Assembly: GCF_027923385.1 (NCBI RefSeq)
Contig: NZ_BSEC01000001.1
Location: 248,001-312,000 of the forward strand
Source of the DNA: Methylocystis echinoides
GTDB lineage: Bacteria; Pseudomonadota; Alphaproteobacteria; Rhizobiales; Beijerinckiaceae
Length of the DNA stretch: 64,000 nucleotides
Reading direction: 5' to 3'
The position numbers and the translations under genes were made by a program. A model generated the notes under the pieces. The model searched no databases, was not told where the DNA came from, and saw nothing but the letters and a program-made list of their open reading frames with translations. Shown here piece after piece: positions 48,349 through 56,913 of this stretch. Within the stretch, counting starts at the first letter, position 1, and every line of letters starts with the position of its first letter.

Positions 48349-48756
48349 TTACTTGGCGCGGCGGCGGCGCTGCTGGCCGAGGCCCATCTGCTTGGCGAGA
48401 TTGGAGCGCGCCTGGGCGTAATTGGGCGCGACCATCGGATAGTCGGCCGGCAGACCCCATTTTTCGCGATATTCCTCGGGCGAGAGGCCGTATTGCGTGC
48501 GCAGATGCCGCTTCAGCGACTTGAACTTCTTCCCGTCTTCGAGACAGATGAGGTAATCATTGTGAATCGAGCGCTTCACCGGCACGGCCGGCTTCGGCGG
48601 TTCGACGGGCTCGGGCGCGACGCCGGAGCCCACGCGGAGCAGGGCGTTGTAGACGTCGCTGATGAGCGCGGGAAGGTCTGAAGCGGGCACGGAATTGTTG
48701 CTGACATAGGCGGAGACGATATCCGCAGCGAGCTCAATGTTGCTGTTAACGGTCAT
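48349..48756 (-). CDS. mucR: MucR/Ros-family transcriptional regulator
   Basis: A 135-residue H-NS-like regulator that binds AT-rich DNA. The N-terminal oligomerisation region is followed by the Ros-type zinc-finger domain: [20 protein letters not shown] and [19 protein letters not shown]. The C-terminus is basic (GQQRRRRAK). Candidate zinc ligands are Cys71, Asp74 and His84. The fourth, usually His in RTHY, is Gln88 here, which resembles the zinc-free members. MucR usually represses its own gene and exopolysaccharide or cell-cycle genes. It is divergent from the acuI-like gene across a 357-base gap. Confidence 0.93.
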   Translation of the reverse strand: MTVNSNIELAADIVSAYVSNNSVPASDLPALISDVYNALLRVGSGVAPEPVEPPKPAVPVKRSIHNDYLICLEDGKKFKSLKRHLRTQYGLSPEEYREKWGLPADYPMVAPNYAQARSNLAKQMGLGQQRRRRAK

Positions 48757-49113
48757 GGGGCGCCCATTTGCCTTGGGTTGACGTCTATCTGGCTGAAATC
48801 CAGCGTTGAGCTTCCACGAAAACGAGTTTGCACCCGAACCACTCGACGAAAACCATTTCTACCCAGAAGTTCTTTCGAAGAAGCAAGATTATCTATCCAT
48901 TTAACGCATGTTTTCTTGCCTCGCAAGATTTATTGCGTACATGACTGCTTGGGTTGTGTGGGTTCGTCAGTGGTTTCGACTTCTCCCTTTAGGCGACGCG
49001 CGCCACTTGCCAGCAACTACAAGTTTAGGCGCGCCTGTCTGTAGACTAGGCGCCGCCGCAGCCCTTCTAGATGAGCAGGCGCCGGCGGCGGCGCCGGGAT
49101 GGATCGGAGCGAG
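48757..49113. other. AT-rich divergent regulatory region of mucR
   Basis: 357 bases between mucR and the reductase gene, noticeably richer in A and T than neighbours, with runs near 48850-48960 (TATCTATCCATTTAACG, AGATTTATTGCGTAC). This is the sort of region MucR binds for autoregulation. No gene, clear palindromic operator or single promoter stands out. Confidence 0.5.
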
Positions 49114-50100
49114 ATGAGCTTTTTCAAGGCGATCAGGATCGATCAACGCGCAGAGACATGCGACGCCCGATATGTCGATATGGCGGAAGAGGAGCTGATG
49201 CCGGGCGACGTCGACCTCGCCGTCACCCATTCGGCTATCAATTACAAGGACGGGCTGGCGGTGACCGGCAAGGGGGCCGTGGTGCGCCGCTTCCCCATGA
49301 TCCCGGGCGTCGACCTCGCCGGCCGCGTGACCCGCTCGACCCATCCGGATTTTTCCGCGGGCGACCTGGTCGTCGCGACAGGCTGCGGCGTCGGCGAGGC
49401 GCATTATGGCGGCTTCGCCGAGCGGGCCCGGCTGTCCGGCGACTGGCTGGTGAAGCTGCCCGGGACGCTCACCCCGGCGCGGGCCATGACGGTCGGCACG
49501 GCCGGGCTCACGGCGATGTTCTGCCTGCTTGCGCTCGAGCGCCATGGGCTTGCGCCGACCGACGGGCCGGCGGTGGTGTCGGGGGCCTCGGGCGGCGTCG
49601 GCTCCTTCGCGGTTGCGCTCCTCGCCGCCGCCGGCTGGCGCGTCGCGGCGATCACCGGCCACCCCGCCGAGGCCGACTATCTCACATCGCTTGGCGCGGC
49701 CGAGATCCTCGCGCGCGAGGCTTTCGCACAGCCCGGCAAGCCGCTGCAGTCGCAGCGCTTCGCGGCCGGCGTCGACACGGTGGGGGGCGTCACCCTCGCC
49801 AACATACTGGCGCAGACGCAGTTCGACGGCGCCGTCGCCGCCACTGGCAATGTCGGCGGCATGGATCTGCCCGCGAGCGTCGCGCCCTTCATCCTGCGCG
49901 GCGTGGCGCTTCTGGGCGTCGAAAGCGTGCGGCCGCGAATCGCGCTGCGTCGCGCCGCCTGGGCGCGTATTGCGACGGATCTGGACGCCGCCCTGATCGA
50001 CGCCATGTGTGAAGTGATCCCCTTCGATCAGGCGCTCGAGCGGGCGCGCGCGATCGTGACGGGAAAGATCAGGGGGCGGGTCGTCATCGAGATGCCTTGA
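49114..50100 (+). CDS. acuI: AcuI/YhdH-type NADPH quinone or acryloyl-CoA reductase
   Basis: Medium-chain dehydrogenase/reductase without the catalytic zinc ligands. It contains HSAINYKDGLAVTGKG, FPMIPGVDLAGRV, and the NADPH-binding VVSGASGGVGSFAVALLAA. This matches the YhdH/AcuI branch, where AcuI reduces acryloyl-CoA to propionyl-CoA in 3-hydroxypropionate and DMSP metabolism. ATG at 49114 (MSFFKAIRID) is preferred for its GGAG spacing; the ATG at 49099 is possible. Length is 328 residues. The substrate is inferred from family. A strong terminator follows. Confidence 0.85.
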   Translation: MSFFKAIRIDQRAETCDARYVDMAEEELMPGDVDLAVTHSAINYKDGLAVTGKGAVVRRFPMIPGVDLAGRVTRSTHPDFSAGDLVVATGCGVGEAHYGGFAERARLSGDWLVKLPGTLTPARAMTVGTAGLTAMFCLLALERHGLAPTDGPAVVSGASGGVGSFAVALLAAAGWRVAAITGHPAEADYLTSLGAAEILAREAFAQPGKPLQSQRFAAGVDTVGGVTLANILAQTQFDGAVAATGNVGGMDLPASVAPFILRGVALLGVESVRPRIALRRAAWARIATDLDAALIDAMCEVIPFDQALERARAIVTGKIRGRVVIEMP

Positions 50101-50186
50101 GCGCGCGGCCGCGTTGACGCCTATTGTCGCAGCGTCCGCGCGCGTTCTCGACTTTCGTGTCCGGCTCGGATGTAATGTCGGATGTT

Positions 50187-50214
50187 CGGCCCGCAGGAGG
50201 GCCGTTTGTTTTTT
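50187..50214 (+). terminator. rho-independent terminator of the acuI-like gene
   Basis: Stem CGGCCC / GGGCCG with a six-base loop, then TTTGTTTTTTC. It lies 30 bases before the GreA-like gene start. Confidence 0.7.
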
Positions 50215-50244
50215 CTTGCCCAAGCGGCGCTAAAGGTAGGACGC

Positions 50245-50712
50245 ATGAGTTCGGCTTTCACCAAGGAACAGGAAGACGACAATCCTCGCGAGGATCTTCC
50301 CGATCGCCCGGTCAGTCCGCACCGCAATCTCGTGACGTCGGAGGGCCTGCAACAGATCGACGACGCGCTGACGCGGCTGCATGGCGAGATCGAGAAGGCC
50401 ACGGCGGCCGACGACCATCACGCCCTCGCCATGGCGCAGCGCGACCTGCGCTACTGGACCGCGCGGCGCGCCAGCGCAGAGATCGTGCAGCCGATCAAGG
50501 ATCACGCGCATGTGCGCTTCGGCCATCGCGTTGTCGTGAAGCTAGAGGGCGGCGAGACGCGGGTGTTTCGCCTCGTGGGCGAGGACGAAGCCGATCCGGC
50601 CAAGGGGCTCATCCCCTATGTGGCGCCGCTCGCGCAGGCGCTGATGGGCAAGAGCGTCGGCGACAAGGTCGAGGTCATCCACCATAGCGCCACCATCGTC
50701 GAGATCGGCTGA
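50245..50712 (+). CDS. GreA/GreB-family elongation factor
   Basis: A 155-residue transcript-cleavage-factor relative. The N-terminal coiled coil spans about residues 30-75 (LVTSEGLQQIDDALTRLH onward), and the C-terminal FKBP-like domain includes RFGHRVVVKLEGGETRVFRL and LMGKSVGDKVEV. The acidic tip residues seen in true GreA are not clear. This makes it a GreA-like or nucleoside diphosphate kinase regulator (Rnk)-like protein; which cannot be settled here. ATG at 50245 has AAGG upstream. Confidence 0.8.
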   Translation: MSSAFTKEQEDDNPREDLPDRPVSPHRNLVTSEGLQQIDDALTRLHGEIEKATAADDHHALAMAQRDLRYWTARRASAEIVQPIKDHAHVRFGHRVVVKLEGGETRVFRLVGEDEADPAKGLIPYVAPLAQALMGKSVGDKVEVIHHSATIVEIG

Positions 50713-50739
50713 GAGCGGCTTTCCGGCGTCGTAAATGAA

Positions 50740-50785
50740 GAAGCCATCCAGAGCCGCGACAGGGGCCTCTGGATGGCTTCTTGTT
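50740..50785. terminator. strong hairpin terminator
   Basis: Fourteen-base perfect stem GAAGCCATCCAGAG / CTCTGGATGGCTTC with a thirteen-base loop, followed by TTGTTATT. It separates the GreA-like gene from the convergent ParA gene. Confidence 0.75.
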
Positions 50786-50845
50786 ATTAGCGAGCGCCAA
50801 CCGACGATTTGCGCCTCAGGCGGAACGTCGAACCGCGCTGACGGA

Positions 50846-51544
50846 TCAGGCGGCTTTTTTCGCCGTCTTCCTGGGCGCCTCGGCTTTCGGATTTTCAGCT
50901 GCGGGCTTTTCCGGCTGTTTCGCGGCGCGGCGCAGGCGCCGCTTGATCGAGGCCCACAGCTCCTTCATCTCCAGCGCCGCGACCCCGTCGGGATTATATT
51001 CGGTCACGCCGAGTCCCAGCCGCGCGGCTTCCTGATAATCGACGCGGGCGGAAACCAGCGGCGCCAGCAGCCCGCCGATCGCCTGCAGCGCTTTCGCCCC
51101 CAGTTCGACGCGCGCGGTCTGCTGCGAGGGCGGGCACTGGTTGAGCAGGAAGGCGTAATCGGCGCGGGCCTCCTTCACCTGCGCGCGCGTCTTCTCGCTC
51201 GCCCAGAGGTCGAAAGCATTGGGGCGCGCCGGAATGATGCAGAGATCCGCCGCGCGAATGGCGGCGAGCGTCTCCTCGCCGCCCTGGCCGGGCGCGTCGA
51301 TGACGACCAGCGTGACGCCCTTCTTCTCGAGCGCGGCAAGGAGCGTCTTCAGCTTCGCCGGCGGCGCGTGCTCGACGGAGATGGAGTCGTTGCGCGTCGC
51401 CGACCACGTCACCAGAGTCTGAAGCGGATCGAGGTCGATGACCGCGACGCGCTCGCCGGCGGAAGACGCCGTCACGGCGACGCTGCTGGCAAGCGTGCTC
51501 TTGCCGGCGCCGCCCTTTTGCGTAACGAAAGCTATAATCCGCAT
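50846..51544 (-). CDS. orphan ParA/MinD-type ATPase
   Basis: A 232-residue member of the ParA family. The deviant Walker A is FVTQKGGAGKSTLASS, the A' strand is VAVIDLDPLQTLVTW, and Walker B is LVVIDAPGQGGEE. A Lys/Ala-rich tail at 205-232 follows. There is no ParB partner here, unlike the parAB locus. Such orphan ATPases position other cargo, for example carboxysomes, chemoreceptor clusters or storage granules. The cargo here is unknown. It is divergent from rarA over a roughly 195-base AT-rich gap. Confidence 0.88.
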   Translation of the reverse strand: MRIIAFVTQKGGAGKSTLASSVAVTASSAGERVAVIDLDPLQTLVTWSATRNDSISVEHAPPAKLKTLLAALEKKGVTLVVIDAPGQGGEETLAAIRAADLCIIPARPNAFDLWASEKTRAQVKEARADYAFLLNQCPPSQQTARVELGAKALQAIGGLLAPLVSARVDYQEAARLGLGVTEYNPDGVAALEMKELWASIKRRLRRAAKQPEKPAAENPKAEAPRKTAKKAA

Positions 51545-51739
51545 TGTGATTTTCCGTAGTCGGCGGGATGGGGAAGCCGTGAGCGGCTGATACGCGAGCG
51601 AACGCAACCGGGAGCGCGTCCGAATCATTTTACTTGGGGAAATGGTAATCTTTGCCTCTCGCCGCGTCGAGGTGGTAATTAACTGTAAACATACCGAAAT
51701 ATCCATCAGCAGTAGAAAAGCTAGTCATGGTTGAGCTCG

Positions 51740-53047
51740 ATGTCTGATCTTTTCGCCGCCGCGCGCCTCGACGAAAACGCGCCCCGGCCGCTCGCCGATC
51801 GCCTGCGGCCGACGCGGCTTGACGAGGTCGTGGGACAGGATCATCTGCTCGGCCCCGACGGCGCGCTGACCCGGCTGCTGCGCGGCAATTCGCTCGGTTC
51901 GCTGATTCTCTGGGGCCCGCCCGGCTCCGGCAAGACCACGGTCGCGCGCTTGCTCGCGCATGAAACCAATCTCGCTTTCGTTCAGATTTCGGCGATCTTC
52001 TCCGGCGTCGCGGAACTGAAGAAGACCTTCGAGGCGGCGCGCGCAAGGCGCGCGACCGGACAGGGCACGCTGCTCTTCGTCGACGAGATTCATCGTTTCA
52101 ACCGCGCCCAGCAGGACAGTTTTCTTCCCGTGATGGAAGACGGCGCGATCACGCTTCTCGGCGCGACGACGGAGAATCCCTCATTCGAACTCAACGCCGC
52201 TTTGCTTTCGCGCGCGCGCGTGATGACGTTCAGATCGCTCGACGCCGCGGCGATCGAACGGCTGCTCGCGCGCGCCGAGGCGGTGGAGGCGAAGCCCCTG
52301 CCGCTCGACGCCGACGCGCGCGCGGCGCTGGTCGGCATGGCGGATGGCGACGGCCGGGCGGCGCTGACGCTCGCGGAGGAGATCTGGCGCGCCGCGCGGG
52401 CGGGCGAGACCTTCGACCGTGCGACGCTGGCCGAGGTCGTGCAGCGCCGCGCGCCGATTTACGACAAGGCGCAGGAGGGTCATTACAACCTCATCAGCGC
52501 ACTGCACAAATGCGTGCGCGGCTCCGATCCCGACGCGGCGCTCTATTATTTCGCGCGCATGCTCGATGCGGGAGAGGACCCTTTGTTTCTCGCGCGGCGC
52601 ATCGTGCGCATGGCGGTGGAGGACATCGGGCTCGCCGATCCGCAGGCGCTCGTCATCGCCAATGCGGCGAAGGACGCCTATGACTTTCTCGGCTCCCCCG
52701 AAGGCGAACTCGCGCTGGCGCAGGCGGTGATCTATGTGGCGACGGCGCCGAAATCCAACGCCGGCTATGTCGCTTACAAGAAGGCGCGCCGCCTTGCGCA
52801 GGACAAGGGCTCGCTCATGCCGCCTCGGGTGATCCTCAACGCGCCCACCAAGATGATGCGCGATGAAGGCTATGGCGAGGGCTATGAATATGACCATGAT
52901 TCGCCCGACGCCTTCTCGGGACAGGATTATTGGCCCGAGGCGCTGGGCCGGCAAAAGATCTACGCGCCGGTCGAGCGGGGCTTCGAGCGCGAACTGGCGA
53001 AACGACTCGATTATTGGGAGAGGCTGCGGCGCGAACGCAACACCTGA
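51740..53047 (+). CDS. rarA: replication-associated recombination protein RarA (MgsA)
   Basis: AAA+ ATPase, related to clamp loaders and WRNIP1, acting at stalled forks. N-terminal [19 protein letters not shown], Walker [18 protein letters not shown], Walker [17 protein letters not shown] and sensor [12 protein letters not shown] are all present. The C-terminal tetramerisation domain includes [20 protein letters not shown]. Length of 435 residues is standard. Start ATG at 51740 is preferred; a TTG nine bases earlier is in frame and no strong ribosome-binding site is seen. Confidence 0.95.
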   Translation: MSDLFAAARLDENAPRPLADRLRPTRLDEVVGQDHLLGPDGALTRLLRGNSLGSLILWGPPGSGKTTVARLLAHETNLAFVQISAIFSGVAELKKTFEAARARRATGQGTLLFVDEIHRFNRAQQDSFLPVMEDGAITLLGATTENPSFELNAALLSRARVMTFRSLDAAAIERLLARAEAVEAKPLPLDADARAALVGMADGDGRAALTLAEEIWRAARAGETFDRATLAEVVQRRAPIYDKAQEGHYNLISALHKCVRGSDPDAALYYFARMLDAGEDPLFLARRIVRMAVEDIGLADPQALVIANAAKDAYDFLGSPEGELALAQAVIYVATAPKSNAGYVAYKKARRLAQDKGSLMPPRVILNAPTKMMRDEGYGEGYEYDHDSPDAFSGQDYWPEALGRQKIYAPVERGFERELAKRLDYWERLRRERNT

Positions 53048-53245
53048 TGGAATCCAAATGTCGTTTCACCCTTAATTCTGTTGCCTTTTTGTCACGTTGG
53101 TCTGCAAACATTTCGCCCAAGGCTTGAACAGCCCGCCTTTTCATTGACCACTTCCGCGGTACGGCCGTAAGTCTTTCTTCGATAGCGGGACGACGCCACC
53201 GCGCCGTGACGCCGGGGTTTTCTGAAAGACACTTGAGGGGTCAAG

Positions 53246-55084
53246 ATGGCCAAAGCTTCCTATTTAGCCGGCGTCTCGCTGGCGCTGCTCGCCGGTTCCG
53301 CGCTCGCGGCCGATCTCCCCTCACGCAAGGCTCCGCCGCCGGCGTTCGTGCCCCCGCCGCCGGCGTTCAGCTGGACCGGCCTCTATGGCGGTGTGAACAT
53401 CGGCTACGGCTTCGGCGCCAGCAGCTCGATCATGGGCGGCGAGCTGATTGCGCAGCGTCCGCAGTCCCTTCTGGCCGGCGCGGGCCCGCTCGACATTCCG
53501 GGCGGCGCCTGGAACGTGCCGGTGAATCTGAGCGGCGTCATCGGCGGCGGCCAGGTCGGCTATAACTATCAGTGGAACCCCTATCTGGTTGTCGGTCTCG
53601 AGACTGACGTTCAGGCCGCCGATCTGCGCGCCAATCAGAGCGCGGCCACTGGTTATGCTTCAGGCCTCGCGCCGAACCCGGCCATCGTCGGCTATATGAA
53701 TTCCAACCAGTACGTCGACTGGTTCGGCACGGTTCGCGGCCGCCTCGGCCTGACCCTTCCCTCCATGCCGAATCTGATGATCTACGGCACGGGCGGCTTC
53801 GCTTACGGCTCCGTCGAGTCGGCCCATCGCTACACGCGCTTCGACACTGGCACGGGCCCGCTGGGCGTGGGCAACCTCGCTTCGCAGGCGTCGGCGACGA
53901 CCACCAGCACCAATGTCGGCTGGACCGCGGGCGGCGGCGTCGAGTGGACCCCGATGTCCTTCCCGTCCTGGTCGATCAAGGCCGAGTATCTCTACACCGA
54001 CCTCGGCCCGGTCAATCAGAATGGCGTCGGCTACTATAGCGGCTCGTCCTTTGCCGCGAACAACGGCGCCCTCGGCGCGGCCACTGTTCCTGGAACGACC
54101 GTTCTGGCGACCAACAGCCAGGCCTCGCTGCGCTGGCACACGGCCCGCGTCGGCCTGAACTGGCACTTCAATCCGTTCGCCGCCGTCTCGCCGCTTCTGG
54201 CGCCCTCTTCCGCGATCGCGGGTCTGCCGAACACCAAGGGTCCGGCCCCGGTCGTCGAGCCCTTCCATCCCTTCCAGGTTCGCCTGAAGGTCGGCGGCGT
54301 CGTCCCGACGGACGGCTCGGCCTACATCACCGACCGTGGCGACGGCAATTACCTGTCCGGCCCCGTCGTCGGAGCGGTGACCGGCTTCAATACCCCGGTG
54401 ACGGCGCTCAACGCCCTCGGCTGGAGCGGCGGTCCGGGCACGCAGTTCTTCGGCTCCAACACGAAGATCTCCTCTTCTGTCGTCCCGACGATCGACGTCG
54501 CCTACTACCTGACCCGGAACTGGGCGATCGAGGCGATCTGCTGCGTCACGCCGCATCACGTCACCGGCGTCGGCCCGCTTCAGGGCGCCAGCGTCATCAA
54601 GACCTGGGTCTTCCCGCCGTCCCTGATGCTGCAGTATCACTTCACCAACTTCGGCGCCTTCCAGCCCTACCTCGGCGTCGGCGTGAACTACACCGCCTAC
54701 TGGGGCACCCGTCCGGGCAATCAGACGGTCTCCTTCCCGGCGCTGAACCCGAATATCAACAACGCCGCCGGCGGCGTCCTGAACCCCACCAACGCCTGGG
54801 CGACCGCCACGTCGGCGAGCATCACCTCGTCCTGGGGCGTCGTCGGTCAGGCCGGCGCGGACTACATGTTCAACGACCGCTGGGGCGTGAACGTCGACGT
54901 CAAATACATCATGATGGAGCCGAATGCGCATGTCTGGGCCGTGGCCAACACGACCCCGGCCAACGTCGGCCCGGTCAGCGTCCCGCTGAACCTCGCCGTG
55001 AAGATCAACCCGCTCGTCGTGTCGGGCGGCCTCACCTACCGCTTCGGCGCGGACTGGGGTGTGCCGAAGATCCTGCCCTTCTGA
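53246..55084 (+). CDS. two-barrel outer-membrane protein (Omp25/31-like plus OmpW-like)
   Basis: A 612-residue secreted protein. Signal peptide MAKASYLAGVSLALLAGSA ends near residue 22. Residues about 35-306 resemble rhizobial Omp25/Omp31 porins: the Pro-rich DLPSRKAPPPAFVPPP, FSWTGLYGGVNIGYGFG, and a closing strand ending SLRWHTARVGLNWHF. After a Pro/Ala linker, residues about 340-612 look like an OmpW-type barrel, with FQVRLKVGGVVPTDGS, YLGVGVNYTAYWG, and a C-terminal aromatic (KILPF). Both halves end in aromatic residues typical of barrel closure. Fused barrels of this kind are unusual. Single and intact reading frame; strong gene-like codon use. Confidence 0.85.
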   Translation: MAKASYLAGVSLALLAGSALAADLPSRKAPPPAFVPPPPAFSWTGLYGGVNIGYGFGASSSIMGGELIAQRPQSLLAGAGPLDIPGGAWNVPVNLSGVIGGGQVGYNYQWNPYLVVGLETDVQAADLRANQSAATGYASGLAPNPAIVGYMNSNQYVDWFGTVRGRLGLTLPSMPNLMIYGTGGFAYGSVESAHRYTRFDTGTGPLGVGNLASQASATTTSTNVGWTAGGGVEWTPMSFPSWSIKAEYLYTDLGPVNQNGVGYYSGSSFAANNGALGAATVPGTTVLATNSQASLRWHTARVGLNWHFNPFAAVSPLLAPSSAIAGLPNTKGPAPVVEPFHPFQVRLKVGGVVPTDGSAYITDRGDGNYLSGPVVGAVTGFNTPVTALNALGWSGGPGTQFFGSNTKISSSVVPTIDVAYYLTRNWAIEAICCVTPHHVTGVGPLQGASVIKTWVFPPSLMLQYHFTNFGAFQPYLGVGVNYTAYWGTRPGNQTVSFPALNPNINNAAGGVLNPTNAWATATSASITSSWGVVGQAGADYMFNDRWGVNVDVKYIMMEPNAHVWAVANTTPANVGPVSVPLNLAVKINPLVVSGGLTYRFGADWGVPKILPF

Positions 55085-55108
55085 TCGGAACGGCAAACAC
55101 AAAAAGAA

Positions 55109-55130
55109 ACCGGCCTCGCAAGGGGCCGGT
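55109..55130. repeat. 22-base target duplication, left copy (terminator palindrome)
   Basis: Palindromic unit with stem ACCGGCC / GGGCCGGT and loop TCGCAAG, identical to 56659-56680. This left copy has lost the T tract that follows the right copy, since the insertion sequence begins immediately after it. Confidence 0.85.
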
Positions 55131-55142
55131 CAGACCACTGAC

Positions 55143-55173
55143 AAACCCCCGTCATTTTTTGGCGGGGGTTTTT
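55143..55173 (+). terminator. terminator inside left end of the IS
   Basis: Nine-base stem AAACCCCCG / CGGGGGTTT with an eleven-base loop and T tract. It could end transcription from the upstream gene whose own terminator was split. Confidence 0.55.
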
Positions 55174-55234
55174 AATTTGGTGTCGGGCGGTCTGAGGTGT
55201 CGGATTTGTTGTCGGGTGAGGATGTCTTGGCCTG

Positions 55235-56605
55235 TCAGGCGGGCCTTGGCTCTGCCCTGCTGGCGGTCAGGAGGGCGATTTTCTTCATATTCTGCGCGGC
55301 GGCGGCGAGCAGACATTGCCACCGCACCCGCAAAAGTCCCCGGAACCTCGCATAGCGGTGGCCGAAGAGCTGCTTGGCGTCGGCGAAAGAGCGCTCGACC
55401 GTCTCCTTGCGGCGTTTGTAGATGAACCTGCCTTCGGTCGTGAGGCGATGGGCGTCGACCCGATCGCGCGCGTCCTGCCAGACATGGCGGGTGATGGCGC
55501 GCTCGGCCTTGGCGTTGCCGGTGCAGGAGGAAAGCAGCGGACAGGCGCGGCACTGATCCGGGTCCGACGTGTAATGGCGGTAGCCTGTGCGGTCGGTCGT
55601 GGCGTAGGTCAGCGCCTGGCCCTGTGGGCAGCGGTAGACGTCGGCCTCGGCGTCATATTTGAAGGCGCTCTTGCGCATCATGCCGGGCCTGGGCGGCGTC
55701 GGGTTGCGATAACCCGTCACCCCGTAAAGCCCGCGATCCTCCAGACCCTTGGCGATGCCCGCCGTGGCGTAGCCCGCGTCCAGCCCCACCGCCCGCACAT
55801 CGAGATCGAACCGTTCCCGCTGCCGGTCGAGCCGCGTCAGATAGACGATGCTGTCATGCACATTCGCCGGCGTCGCAAAACTGTCCAGGATGATGCCGTG
55901 ACGCCCGTCCACCGTGCGGTGATCGAGATAGAAGAAGCCCTTCGGCTTCCCATCCCGCACCATGTAGCCGCTCTCGGGATCCGTGCGGGAAACCTTGGTT
56001 TCGACCACCGGCGGCTGGCGCTTCTTCTCCGGCAAAGGCTTCCTGCCATGCGCGGCGCGATCTTCCTCGACCGCCGCGTCCAGCGCCGCCCAATAGTCGG
56101 CCCGCGACTTCTCGACCATGGCCTTGTCGAACCTGTTCCTGTTGGCGGAGGCCTTCAGATGGGTCGAGTCGGTGTAGAGAACCTTCCCCGACACGAAGCC
56201 CCGCGCCATCGCCTGCTCGACAATGCGGTCGAAAATGTCCTGTGCGACGCTCTCGTCCTGAAAGCGGCGGCGGCGGTTCTGGCTCAGGGTCGAGGCGTCG
56301 AAGACCTTGTCTGTCAGCTTCAGCCGCAGGAACCAGCGATAGGCGACATTGACCTCGATCTCGCGCACGAGCTGGCGCTCCGAGCGCACGCCGAACAGAT
56401 AGCCAATGAACAGCGCCTTGAACATCAGCGTCGGATCGAGCGGCGGCCGCCCGTTGTCCGGGCAGTAAAGACCCGCCACACGATCATGGATGAACGAGAA
56501 ATCGACCGCCGCCTCGATCTTGCGAAGCAGGTGATCAGCGGGGACAAGCTCATCGAGCGTCACCATCTCGAGCGCTGTCTGTTCGGGGCCGGGCTTGCGA
56601 AGCAT
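55235..56605 (-). CDS. IS1182-family transposase
   Basis: A DDE transposase of 456 residues. The N-terminal DUF772 region has DHLLRKIEAAVDFSFI and RPPLDPTLMFKALFIGYL. Catalytic acids are in LYTDSTHLKASANRN, AVGLDAGYATAGI, and the C-terminal KRRKETVERSFADAKQ. A Cys-rich segment (YRCPQGQ, CRACPLLSSC) is typical of the family. The start is taken as ATG 56605 (MLRKPGPEQTALEM); an upstream ATG at 56635 would lie next to the inverted repeat. No internal stop, so it may be active. Confidence 0.93.
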   Translation of the reverse strand: MLRKPGPEQTALEMVTLDELVPADHLLRKIEAAVDFSFIHDRVAGLYCPDNGRPPLDPTLMFKALFIGYLFGVRSERQLVREIEVNVAYRWFLRLKLTDKVFDASTLSQNRRRRFQDESVAQDIFDRIVEQAMARGFVSGKVLYTDSTHLKASANRNRFDKAMVEKSRADYWAALDAAVEEDRAAHGRKPLPEKKRQPPVVETKVSRTDPESGYMVRDGKPKGFFYLDHRTVDGRHGIILDSFATPANVHDSIVYLTRLDRQRERFDLDVRAVGLDAGYATAGIAKGLEDRGLYGVTGYRNPTPPRPGMMRKSAFKYDAEADVYRCPQGQALTYATTDRTGYRHYTSDPDQCRACPLLSSCTGNAKAERAITRHVWQDARDRVDAHRLTTEGRFIYKRRKETVERSFADAKQLFGHRYARFRGLLRVRWQCLLAAAAQNMKKIALLTASRAEPRPA

Positions 56606-56658
56606 GATCCAGTGAATCAAAAACCCCCGGCTCACGCCAGGGGTTTGTCAGCAGTCTG

Positions 56659-56680
56659 ACCGGCCTCGCAAGGGGCCGGT
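56659..56680. repeat. 22-base target duplication, right copy with T tract
   Basis: Second copy of the ACCGGCC-loop-GGGCCGGT palindrome, followed by TTTTTTC. This is the original complete terminator of the outer-membrane protein gene. Confidence 0.85.
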
Positions 56681-56913
56681 TTTTTCATGTCTGGACGCCT
56701 CTTCGCCTTCCCTGGCCGGCGACGTCCGTCCCGTCAGGCGGCGGAAGCAATGGCCGGACCGCAGGGATGCTGCGGAAACACTTGTAGATTCAATATATAC
56801 AGCATATGGGGATAAGCACTTGTTGAACGTCCCCGCCCATGGTTTCCCTTCCGCTCCGGTGTTAACCCTGTAAGGGCAGCCCGCCGCCGCGACCTGGAGC
56901 CGGTCCAGCCGAA

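Larger units (their letters stand above)
55131..56658 (-). mobile_element. IS1182-family insertion sequence
   Basis: 1528-base element. The left end reads CAGACCACTGACAAACCCC; the right end, reversed, reads CAGACTGCTGACAAACCCC: 19-base imperfect inverted repeats with two mismatches. It is flanked by 22-base direct copies of a terminator palindrome. One intact transposase gene. The insertion lies in the terminator of the upstream outer-membrane gene. Confidence 0.88.

Noticed and set aside
53140..53245. Sigma-70 promoter before the outer-membrane protein gene (TTGACC with a 17-base spacer)
   Set aside because: The matching -10 (GTAAGT) is too poor to support a call.
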